NCBI RefSeq assembly: GCF_000013985.1
Contig: NC_008048.1
Coordinates: forward strand, 2,604,001-2,668,000
DNA from: Sphingopyxis alaskensis RB2256
GTDB lineage: Bacteria > Pseudomonadota > Alphaproteobacteria > Sphingomonadales > Sphingomonadaceae
Reading direction: 5' to 3'
DNA length: 64,000 nucleotides
Shown here: one piece after another, positions 16,244 through 23,683 of the stretch
Layout: every line of letters starts with the position of its first letter
Numbering within the stretch: position 1 is the stretch's first letter
Made by a program: the position numbers and the translations under genes
The notes under the pieces: generated by a model
Databases searched by the model: none
Told to the model about the DNA's origin: nothing
Seen by the model: only the letters and a program-made list of their open reading frames with translations

Positions 16244-16972
16244 TCAATTGCCCTTGCGGAAGCGGCGGAAGCGTTCGCGGCCCTCGGCTTCCGCGGCGGC
16301 GGCGCGTGCGGCATCGAGCATTTCGGCGCGGCCCTGTGCGGCGATCGCGGCGGCAAGGTCGCCAAGCTGCTGCGACTGGAGCGCGAGCAGCTGGTTCCCC
16401 GCCTGAGCCGCCTGCAGCGCGCCGGTCGCCGACTGGCTCGAGGTCACCAGCGTGCCGATCGACTGCCGCGCAGCTCCCATGTTGACGACCACGCCGGCCT
16501 GTACCTTCATCGCGTCCTGAAAGGCGCCGACGCTGTCGTTCCAGCGCGCCTCGGCATTGACGACGAGCGCCGCCTGCGGCCCCGACAGCGATGCGCCCTT
16601 ATAGCGCGCCTCGAACGTCTTCTGGATGTCGCCGACGTCGAAGGCGATGCGCTGCGCTTCACCGAGCAGCTCGCGGGTGCGGTCGACCTGGCCCTGCAGC
16701 TCTTGCAGCGTCGAGACCGGCAAGCTCTGCAGGTTCCGCGCCTCGTTGACGAGCGAGGTCGCCTGGTTCTGCAGCTGCTTGATCTGATTGTTGATCTGCT
16801 CGAGCGTGCGCGCTGCGGTCAGGATATTCTGGGCATAGTTGCGCGGATCGTGGACGATCCCGCCGATCTGCGCCGATGCGGGGGTGATCACTGCGCCCGC
16901 CGACAGCATCGTGATCGCGATCAGGCCGGCCAGCGCTGTGCGGCGATAAAAGCTTGTCTTCATCCTATTCAC
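16244..16972 (-). CDS. trbJ: TrbJ, VirB5-like pilus-tip protein
   Basis: 242-residue exported protein with a signal peptide (residues 1-34, ending ASA-Q) and a mature body of long helices and coiled coil (ARTLEQINNQIKQLQNQA). TrbJ/VirB5 proteins cap the conjugative pilus and contact the recipient. ATGA overlap with trbE. Confidence 0.92.
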   Translation of the reverse strand: MNRMKTSFYRRTALAGLIAITMLSAGAVITPASAQIGGIVHDPRNYAQNILTAARTLEQINNQIKQLQNQATSLVNEARNLQSLPVSTLQELQGQVDRTRELLGEAQRIAFDVGDIQKTFEARYKGASLSGPQAALVVNAEARWNDSVGAFQDAMKVQAGVVVNMGAARQSIGTLVTSSQSATGALQAAQAGNQLLALQSQQLGDLAAAIAAQGRAEMLDAARAAAAEAEGRERFRRFRKGN

Positions 16973-19413
16973 TCCTTCAGGGGGGCTGCGATTTCAAGAT
17001 TGCCGAGCAGATCGGCGGCCCATTCGAGGCCGCGATGGCGAAGCCAGGCCGCCGCGAACTGGTCTTGGCCATGCGCGGCCATCAGCTCGCCGATGCGAAT
17101 CTGGTCGGATTTCGAAGAGGCGGCGGCAAAGGCGAGCGCGATGTCGCCGAGGCCAAGGTCGAACAGTCGGTTGCCGCGCCGTGACTGGCAATAATAGTCA
17201 CGCTTCGGCGTCGCCCGGCTCAATATCTCCACCTGTCTGCTGTTCAGGCCGAAGCGGTCATAGACCCGCGCGATCTGCGGCTCAGCGGCGCGCTCGTTCG
17301 GCAGGAATATCCGTGTCGGGCAGCTTTCGATGATCGCGGGCGCGATGCTCGACCCTTCGATATCGGCGAGGCTCTGCGTCGCGAAGATCACGCTCGCATT
17401 CTTCTTGCGGAGCGTCTTGAGCCATTCGCGCAGTTGCGCGGCGAAGGCGGGGCTGTCGAGAACGAGCCAGCCTTCGTCGATGATGATCAACGTCGGCGAG
17501 CCGTCGAGGCGTCTCTCGATGCGGTGGAACAGATAGGAGAGGACCGTCGCCGCCGACGAAGCGCCGACCAAGCCTTCGGTTTCAAGCGCCTGCACCCGCG
17601 CGGAGCCCAGATGCTCGACCTCGGCATCGAGCAGGCGACCCCATGGGCCGCCAACGAGATATGGCGAAAGGGCGAGCTTCAGTTCCTGCGACTGGAGCAA
17701 GACGGCGAGTCCAGTGAGCGTTCGCTCGGTAACCGGCGCGGTCGCGAGCGAAGTCAATGCCGACCAGAGATGCTCCTTCGCCGCCGGATCGACCGCAACG
17801 CCTTCGCCCGTGAGCAGCGCCGCAAGCCATTCGGCGGCCCATGCGCGCTCGGCCGGTTCGTCGATCCGCGCGAGCGGCTGGAGCGCCACCGACCCGTCGC
17901 TCCCCGCGTCGTGAAGCGCGCCGCCGAGATCCTGCCAGTCGCCGCCCATGCCAAGCGCCGCGGCGCGGATCGATCCGCCATAATCGAAGGCGAAGATCTG
18001 GCTGCCTTCATAGCGGCGGAACTGCATCGCCATCAGCGCCAGAAGCACCGACTTGCCGGCGCCGGTCGGACCGACGACGAGGCAGTGACCGACATCGCCG
18101 ACATGCAGCGAAAGGCGGAACGGGGTCGAACCTTCGGTCTTGCCGTAAAGCAAGGGGGACTGACCGAAATGCTCGTCCCGTTCCGCCCCCGCCCACACCG
18201 CCGACAGCGGGATCAGATGGGCGAGATTGAGCGTCGAGACCGGGGGCTGACGGACATTGGCATAGACATGGCCCGGCAGGCTCCCGAACCAGGCTTCGAG
18301 CGCGTTCACGCCCTCGACGGTGCAGGTGAAGTCGCGGCTCTGGACGATCTTCTCGACCAGCCGCAGCTTCTCGGCCGCCAAGGCCGGATCGCGGTCCCAA
18401 ACCGTGATCGTCGCTGTGACATAGGCGATACCCGCTTCGTCGGCGCCCAGCTCCTGCAACGCCATGTCGGCGTCGGCCGCCTTGTTCGAGGCATCGCTGT
18501 CCATCAGGACCGACGCCTCGTTGGTCATCACTTCCTTGAGGATTGCGGCGACGGACTTGCGCTTGGCGAACCATTGCCGGCGAATCTTGGTCAGCAGCTT
18601 GGTCGCGTCGGTTTTGTCGAGCATGATCGCGCGCGACGACCAGCGATAGCCGAAGGCCTGGCGGTTGAGTTCGTCGAGCAGCCCCGGGAAGGTTACGCTC
18701 GGAAAGCCGGTTATGGTGAGCGTGCGCAGATGATGGTCGCCGAGCCGCGGCTCGAGACCGCCGACCAGCGCCTCGTCGGCGAGCAGCGCGTCGAGATAGG
18801 CCGGCGTTTCGGGCACGCGGACGCGCTGGGCCTTGGTCGAGATGCAGCTGTGCAGATAGGTCAGCGTCTCGCCGTCACCGAGCCATTCGACCTCAGGCAT
18901 GAAGCCCTCGACAAGATGCAGCACGCGCTCGGTGCGATCGGCGAAGCTTTTCAGCAATTCCTGCGCATCGACGCCCGTCTTCGAACGGCCCTCGTAGAGC
19001 CAGGCCTCGGCGCGCGCCGCCTCCTCGGCGGGCGGCATCCAGAGCAAGGTCAGATAATAGAAGCTCTCGAAATGCGCCCCCTCCTCGCGGAACTGCTCGC
19101 GGCGTTCGATATCGACGAGTTCCGATACCGGGTCGGGGAACTCGGACACGGGATAGGTCATGGCCGGGACCCGCTGCGCCTCGACGAACACGGCCCAGCC
19201 TGATCCCAGCCGGCGCAGCGTGTTGTTGAGCCGCGACGTGACCGCGACAAGTTCGGCGGGCGTGGCGCTGTCGAGGTCGGGCCCGCGGAAGCGCGCCGTG
19301 CGCTGGAAGGAGCCATCCTTGTTCAGCACCACGCCCTCCGCCACCAGGCAGACCCAAGGGAGAAAGTCAGCGAGGCGGGCGGATTTCGTGCGATATTCGG
19401 AGAGATTCATCAT
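16969..19413 (-). CDS. trbE: TrbE, VirB4-type ATPase
   Basis: 814-residue ATPase that powers pilus assembly at the inner membrane. An N-terminal CagE/TrbE/VirB domain precedes the ATPase core, with Walker A GPTGAGKSVLL at about residue 455 and Walker B IIIDEGWLVLD at about residue 645. The first ATG of an ATGATG pair (19413) overlaps the trbD stop and was chosen over longer readings, which would swallow trbD. Confidence 0.95.
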   Translation of the reverse strand: MMNLSEYRTKSARLADFLPWVCLVAEGVVLNKDGSFQRTARFRGPDLDSATPAELVAVTSRLNNTLRRLGSGWAVFVEAQRVPAMTYPVSEFPDPVSELVDIERREQFREEGAHFESFYYLTLLWMPPAEEAARAEAWLYEGRSKTGVDAQELLKSFADRTERVLHLVEGFMPEVEWLGDGETLTYLHSCISTKAQRVRVPETPAYLDALLADEALVGGLEPRLGDHHLRTLTITGFPSVTFPGLLDELNRQAFGYRWSSRAIMLDKTDATKLLTKIRRQWFAKRKSVAAILKEVMTNEASVLMDSDASNKAADADMALQELGADEAGIAYVTATITVWDRDPALAAEKLRLVEKIVQSRDFTCTVEGVNALEAWFGSLPGHVYANVRQPPVSTLNLAHLIPLSAVWAGAERDEHFGQSPLLYGKTEGSTPFRLSLHVGDVGHCLVVGPTGAGKSVLLALMAMQFRRYEGSQIFAFDYGGSIRAAALGMGGDWQDLGGALHDAGSDGSVALQPLARIDEPAERAWAAEWLAALLTGEGVAVDPAAKEHLWSALTSLATAPVTERTLTGLAVLLQSQELKLALSPYLVGGPWGRLLDAEVEHLGSARVQALETEGLVGASSAATVLSYLFHRIERRLDGSPTLIIIDEGWLVLDSPAFAAQLREWLKTLRKKNASVIFATQSLADIEGSSIAPAIIESCPTRIFLPNERAAEPQIARVYDRFGLNSRQVEILSRATPKRDYYCQSRRGNRLFDLGLGDIALAFAAASSKSDQIRIGELMAAHGQDQFAAAWLRHRGLEWAADLLGNLEIAAPLKE

Positions 19414-19679
19414 GGGCGCATCCAGACAGGATATTTGAGGTGACGCCGGGCGACGTCGACGAACTGGGGGTCGCGGCGGGCGGCCCAGACAGCGAGGGCA
19501 TGACCGACCGCCCAGATGGCGAGACCGACGACCCAGAGCCGGAGCCCGAGTCCGACCGCGCCGGCAAGCGTGCCATTCACGATCGCGAGGCTGCGCGGCG
19601 CGCCGCCAAGCAGGATCGGCTCGGCCAGCGCCCGGTGGACCGAAGCGAAGAAGCCCGGCACTTCCCCTTGCCCATCCAT
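19410..19679 (-). CDS. trbD: TrbD, VirB3-like protein
   Basis: 89-residue inner-membrane protein with two adjacent helices in the middle (LAGAVGLGLRLWVVGLAIW) and the family feature of a charged head (EVPGFFASVHRALAEP). It starts one base into the trbC stop (TGATG) and overlaps trbE (ATGA). Confidence 0.9.
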   Translation of the reverse strand: MDGQGEVPGFFASVHRALAEPILLGGAPRSLAIVNGTLAGAVGLGLRLWVVGLAIWAVGHALAVWAARRDPQFVDVARRHLKYPVWMRP

Positions 19680-20011
19680 CAAACCAGCGCTCCACCGCCG
19701 AAGGAGAAGAAGGAGAGGAAGAAGCTCGAGGCGGCGAAGGCGATCGACAGACCGAAGACGATCTGGACCAGCCGGCGGAACCCGCCCGAGGTGTCGCCGA
19801 AGGCGAGGCTGAGGCCGGTCACGATGATGATGATCACCGCGACGATCTTCGCGACCGGACCCTCGATGCTTTCGAGGATCGACTGAAGCGGCGCTTCCCA
19901 CGGCATCGACGAGCCGCCGGCTTGAGCGGGTGCCGAGACCGCGAGCGCGACAAAAAGTGCGGTCGAACAGAGCATGGCGCGGCGGGCGCCATGCCGGAGG
20001 GCATGGATCAT
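19679..20011 (-). CDS. trbC: TrbC, VirB2-like prepilin
   Basis: 110-residue prepilin: signal peptide at about residues 1-31 (ending AQA-G), then two hydrophobic helices (IVAVIIIIVTGLSLAFG and a second rich in Phe/Ser). This is the pilin subunit of the conjugative pilus. In RP4 the mature TrbC is made circular by TraF; a TraF-like peptidase gene is present at 29773. ATGA overlap with trbB. Confidence 0.92.
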   Translation of the reverse strand: MIHALRHGARRAMLCSTALFVALAVSAPAQAGGSSMPWEAPLQSILESIEGPVAKIVAVIIIIVTGLSLAFGDTSGGFRRLVQIVFGLSIAFAASSFFLSFFSFGGGALV

Positions 20012-20991
20012 CGATTGTCTCCTTCGGGGGTGATGAGGGGCGTGAGGCGATATTCGAGGTTCAGCCGGTCGAAGCCGTCGACGCGTGCGAGTTCGGCAAG
20101 GCGCCGGCCACTACCGTCGCGGACGAGCACGGCGACGAGATCGATCGTCTCGGCGAGCAACGCGCGCGGGACGGTGATCACCGCTTCCTGGATGAGCTGC
20201 TCCATCCGGCGGAGCGCGCCGAGCGCACTACCCGCGTGGATCGTGCCCACACCGCCCGGATGACCGGTGCCCCATGCCTTCAGAAGATCGAGCGCCTCGG
20301 CGCCGCGAACCTCGCCGATCGGAATGCGATCGGGCCGGAGGCGGAGCGAGGAGCGCACGAGGTCGGAGAGCGAGGCGACACCATCCTTAGTGCGCATTGC
20401 GACGAGGTTCGGCGCCGCGCACTGCAATTCGCGCGTATCCTCGATCAGCACGATGCGGTCGCTGCTGCCCGCAATCTCAGCGAGGAGCGCGTTGGTCAGC
20501 GTGGTCTTGCCGGTGCCCGTGCCGCCGGCGACGAGGATGTTCAGACGCTCGCGCACGCCGACGCGAAGGATGTCCGCGGCCTCGGACGACATGATGCCCG
20601 CGGCGACATAGTCGGCGAGCGTGAAGACCGCGATAGCCGGTTTTCTGATGGCGAATGTCGGCGCGGCGACGACGGGCGGCAGCAATCCCTCGAAGCGCTC
20701 GCCGCCATCGGGAAGCTCGGCGGACACGCGCGGTGCAGCCCCGTGGACCTCGGCGCCGACGTGATGCGCGACAAGGCGGATAATGCGTTCGCCATCGGCC
20801 GCGCTCAGCGTCTCGCCGCTGTCCTCGATCCCGAGGCCAAGCCTATCGACCCAGAGCCGCCCGTCGGGGTTGAGCATGATCTCGATGATTTCGCGGTCGG
20901 AGAGCCACTCGGCGATCGCGCCGCCCATCGCCGTGCGCAGCATGCGTGCGCTGCGATGACGTGCCTCCAGCCGGATCGGTTCTGCGCCCAT
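20008..20991 (-). CDS. trbB: TrbB, VirB11-type ATPase
   Basis: 327-residue hexameric ATPase of the VirB11/PilT type. Walker [12 protein letters not shown] at about residue 158, the Asp-box region LIEDTRELQ, the Walker B region [11 protein letters not shown] and the His box [12 protein letters not shown] are all present. It is first in the trb operon; the 218 bases before it separate it from the divergent HTH gene and should hold both promoters. Confidence 0.95.
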   Translation of the reverse strand: MGAEPIRLEARHRSARMLRTAMGGAIAEWLSDREIIEIMLNPDGRLWVDRLGLGIEDSGETLSAADGERIIRLVAHHVGAEVHGAAPRVSAELPDGGERFEGLLPPVVAAPTFAIRKPAIAVFTLADYVAAGIMSSEAADILRVGVRERLNILVAGGTGTGKTTLTNALLAEIAGSSDRIVLIEDTRELQCAAPNLVAMRTKDGVASLSDLVRSSLRLRPDRIPIGEVRGAEALDLLKAWGTGHPGGVGTIHAGSALGALRRMEQLIQEAVITVPRALLAETIDLVAVLVRDGSGRRLAELARVDGFDRLNLEYRLTPLITPEGDNR

Positions 20992-21209
20992 CGGGTCCCC
21001 GGTTCTTGACGCGGGGCAAGGGCGCCCCGCTCGACGGGGATGAGTAAGAGACGCAGCAAAGCGCCGGATTCAACAAGCTTTTCGCCGCGTCGCAGCGTGG
21101 CGATGAAAGACAGGCGATGGCGTAAGTGCCGGCGATCTCGAGAACCGGACCAGCCCGAAACGCGGGCGCGACAACTTGCGTCGCGCGCGATTATGACAAG
21201 AGTGTAACA

Positions 21210-21701
21210 ATGACTGATTCGGGGTCGCAGCCGTCGGACGAGCCTTTGCGCTGGGCGCGTCTCACCGGGAAACAGCGCGCATGTCTCGATTTGCTGCTCG
21301 AGCGCCAGACCTCGAAACAGATCGCGCGCCGCCTCCAAATATCGAAGCAGGCAGTCGATCTGAGGATCACCACTGCCCGGCATATCCTCGGCGCCGCCAA
21401 TCGCGACGAGGCCGCACTCATCTACGCCCGGCTGCGCCAGACCTACGACCGGATACCATGTGATCCGGTCGTACTACCGCCGGGCACTGACCTCGTGCCA
21501 TCCGATTTCCCGGACGGCGAGCCGGCCCCGCTGGCGCTGAACGACATCGTGGCCGACCCGCCGTCCAAGGGTCTCTGGAGGCACGATCATCGTCGCTTGA
21601 ACCGGGGCGGGATCATGGCGGCGATGCTGGCCGTCCTCGTCATTCTCGTTCTTGCGGCGGTGACGATCGGTGAAACACTGACGCGCCTCCTTTCCGGGTG
21701 A
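21210..21701 (+). CDS. LuxR-type helix-turn-helix protein with C-terminal membrane helix
   Basis: 163-residue protein. A LuxR/GerE-type HTH (TGKQRACLDLLLERQTSKQI, then RRLQISKQAVDLRI) fills residues 14-75; a linker follows, and residues about 135-158 form one membrane helix. It has no receiver or ligand domain. The ATG at 21210 was taken because the upstream in-frame part looks non-coding. It is divergent from trbB, so it is a candidate regulator of transfer genes from a membrane position. Such stand-alone anchored HTH proteins are common beside sphingomonad trb operons. Confidence 0.75.
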   Translation: MTDSGSQPSDEPLRWARLTGKQRACLDLLLERQTSKQIARRLQISKQAVDLRITTARHILGAANRDEAALIYARLRQTYDRIPCDPVVLPPGTDLVPSDFPDGEPAPLALNDIVADPPSKGLWRHDHRRLNRGGIMAAMLAVLVILVLAAVTIGETLTRLLSG

Positions 21702-21760
21702 CCCTTTCGCACAGTCGATCAGCAATGGCCGGAGCACTGGCTTCCGGCAGAGGAGAAGTC

Positions 21761-22093
21761 ATGTCCAACGAAATCACCATCACGGCCGCACGTCTCATCC
21801 GCGATGTCCCTGCGGCCGAAGTGCGCATCGACGATGCGCTCATCGCCTTATCCTCGTTGATGACAAGTGTCGTCACCGCCCGGCGCGATACGGTCGGAGT
21901 GCCCGCGGTCAAAGGACAGGCCGCGATCCGGAGATTGATGAAGGCGCAGGTCGCGCTGGTCGGCGTCAGCGGAGAAATCTTGCGTATCCATGGTGAACTC
22001 GCCGACATCGGCCGGGAGACCGCGGGCTATGACCTTCACGAATGTCCGTCGATCGCCGGGACGGTAACCGGCGTCCAAGCCGGTTCGGCCTGA
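21761..22093 (+). CDS. Conserved hypothetical protein
   Basis: 110-residue soluble, mostly helical protein (SNEITITAARLIRDVPAAEV at the front). The ATG at 21761 has a good ribosome site (GGAGAAG) and was preferred to a GTG at 21698 that would overlap the HTH gene. It follows the HTH gene on the same strand. Family not recognised. Confidence 0.6.
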   Translation: MSNEITITAARLIRDVPAAEVRIDDALIALSSLMTSVVTARRDTVGVPAVKGQAAIRRLMKAQVALVGVSGEILRIHGELADIGRETAGYDLHECPSIAGTVTGVQAGSA

Positions 22094-22134
22094 CGCCGAT
22101 TGACGGGCAGGCACCGCCATGAAAGTCTTGGTTC

Positions 22135-22608
22135 ATGCGCATCGCATTGTTCCTTGGATTTCTGGCGGTTGCCATATGCTATGCCGCCTGGCGCGGAGGC
22201 GGCCCGGAACGTGTGATGGCAGCGATCGCGGCGGCGATGGTGGGGCTGGACCAATTGCTCCACGCCTTCGTCCCGCCGAATTTCCTGTCGCTGGACAGCG
22301 GCCATCTTGCGATCGACCTGTTCGGCGCGACGGCGACGATCATCCTCGCGCTTTTTGCGCATCGATTCTGGCCCATGTGCGTCGCCGTTTTGCACATTGC
22401 CCCGTTGCTGGCGCACACCAGCCGGATGATCGACGTGGGCCTTCATCCCGCGGCCTATCTCACGATGCAGGTGGCGACGTCGTGGCCGGTCCCGGCGATT
22501 CTCATCCTCGCAACCTGGCGTCACCAGCGTCGGCTGGCGCGCGGCGACAGCGAGCCGTCCTGGCAAATCTCGTCGCCGCCATCGAACCCGACAATAGCGC
22601 GGCGATAG
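22135..22608 (+). CDS. Small multi-pass membrane protein
   Basis: 157-residue membrane protein with about four helices (residues 3-20, 26-44, 58-76 and 102-122) and a soluble tail. No family recognised. Its 3' end overlaps, in another frame, the region where the JAB protein begins, so the two are probably co-translated. Confidence 0.65.
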   Translation: MRIALFLGFLAVAICYAAWRGGGPERVMAAIAAAMVGLDQLLHAFVPPNFLSLDSGHLAIDLFGATATIILALFAHRFWPMCVAVLHIAPLLAHTSRMIDVGLHPAAYLTMQVATSWPVPAILILATWRHQRRLARGDSEPSWQISSPPSNPTIARR

Positions 22609-23546
22609 CTGAGGCTCTGCTGGCGGAACATCGCACGCTCGCGCGCATCCTCGTGCAGTCCCCGGAGACGCTGGCGAGAACGCTTGGCAAAGACAGCGCG
22701 GTCAGCGCATTGCTTTGCGCAACGCAGGCGGCCGCGATCCAATCGTTGCGGGCCGACCTCGACGACCGCGGCATCGATCCCGCCAATCCGAAACTGCTTC
22801 GCTATCTCAAATTGTCGATGGGCGCTTTGCCGCATGAAACGCTCAGGGTGCTGTTTCTCGACCCGGCGCGCCGCCTGATCGCCGACGAACAATTGCAGCA
22901 GGGCACCATCGGCCATGTCGCAATCTATCCCCGCACGATATTCCGGCGCGCAGTTGAACTCGATGCCGCCGCGATTATTCTTGTCCACAATCATCCGAGC
23001 GGCGATCCGACACCGAGCGAGGCCGACGTGGCGACAACAGCGCGGCTGGCGGCCATAGGCCGGGCGCTCGAAATCCAGTTGCTCGAACATATCGTCGTCG
23101 CGCTGCGCGGCCACCGGGCCATCCTCAAACAAGGGACCGCGCTTCTCTACTCCCCTGCGCCCGACCATTTTCTATGCGACAGATCCGGCAACTGGCACAG
23201 CGCGCCCGATGCCCCGCGCGCGCTGGCGAACGCACAGCGCGCCGCCCGACGGCGGCTGCTCCGTCGGCAGCTCGTCGGCACGCCCAGCCTCTTCGGCGAA
23301 CCGGCCTGGGACATGCTCGTCGAGCTGTTCATCCATGAGGCCGAGGCCAAACCCGTTTCCACCAGTTCACTCTGCATTTCGTCGGGCCTTCCGATGAGCA
23401 GCGCGCTCCGGCTCCTGCAGCGCCTGACCGACGCCGGCCTTGTCACGCGCGAGGCCGACCGGACCGATGGGCGGCGCAATTTCATTCTGCTCGACCCCGA
23501 TCTCGGGCACCGCCTCATGGCATATTTTGCGGAAGGCGATGAATGA
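22482..23546 (+). CDS. RadC-like JAB-domain protein with MarR-type C-terminus
   Basis: JAB/MPN metalloprotease-fold protein of the RadC group joined to a winged helix. The metal motif HNHPSGDPTPSEAD sits in the middle, preceded by the RadC lead-in (PHETLRVLFLDPARRLI). The last 100 residues (SSALRLLQRLTDAGLVTREA, then DRTDGRRNFILL) look like a MarR wing. The start is uncertain: the GTG at 22482 is the first usual start near the conserved part, but it overlaps the membrane gene by 127 bases; a CTG at 22560 (LANLVAAIEP) is another possibility. Mobile-element RadC proteins have no proven repair role; the HTH fusion suggests a regulatory one. Confidence 0.75.
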   Translation: MAGPGDSHPRNLASPASAGARRQRAVLANLVAAIEPDNSAAIAEALLAEHRTLARILVQSPETLARTLGKDSAVSALLCATQAAAIQSLRADLDDRGIDPANPKLLRYLKLSMGALPHETLRVLFLDPARRLIADEQLQQGTIGHVAIYPRTIFRRAVELDAAAIILVHNHPSGDPTPSEADVATTARLAAIGRALEIQLLEHIVVALRGHRAILKQGTALLYSPAPDHFLCDRSGNWHSAPDAPRALANAQRAARRRLLRRQLVGTPSLFGEPAWDMLVELFIHEAEAKPVSTSSLCISSGLPMSSALRLLQRLTDAGLVTREADRTDGRRNFILLDPDLGHRLMAYFAEGDE

Positions 23547-23683
23547 CCACCACCGAACGGAAAGAATGGTTGATTTCGGCGGCTCCCGTTCGGCAACTCT
23601 TCGTCAAAGAACCGCGAGCTTTGGCAAGAGCTAAAGCCCCATGCCGGGCAGCGACGTCGCCGCTTGCGAGACCGCGGCGCTGA
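23543..23683 (+). CDS. Possible small protein, weak
   Basis: 46-codon frame starting with an ATGA overlap with the JAB gene stop and reading MTTTERKEWLISAAPVRQLF, then basic. It runs 53 bases into the 3' end of traA on the other strand. Translational coupling makes it possible, but nothing else supports it. Confidence 0.2.
   Translation: MTTTERKEWLISAAPVRQLFVKEPRALARAKAPCRAATSPLARPRR

Noticed and set aside
17434..19203. Plus-strand open frame of 589 codons
   Set aside because: Antisense to trbE, whose Walker motifs make it the real gene.
22119..22481. N-terminal extension of the JAB protein back to 22119
   Set aside because: The added 120 residues are Arg/Pro-rich, overlap a clear membrane protein in another frame and match no domain.
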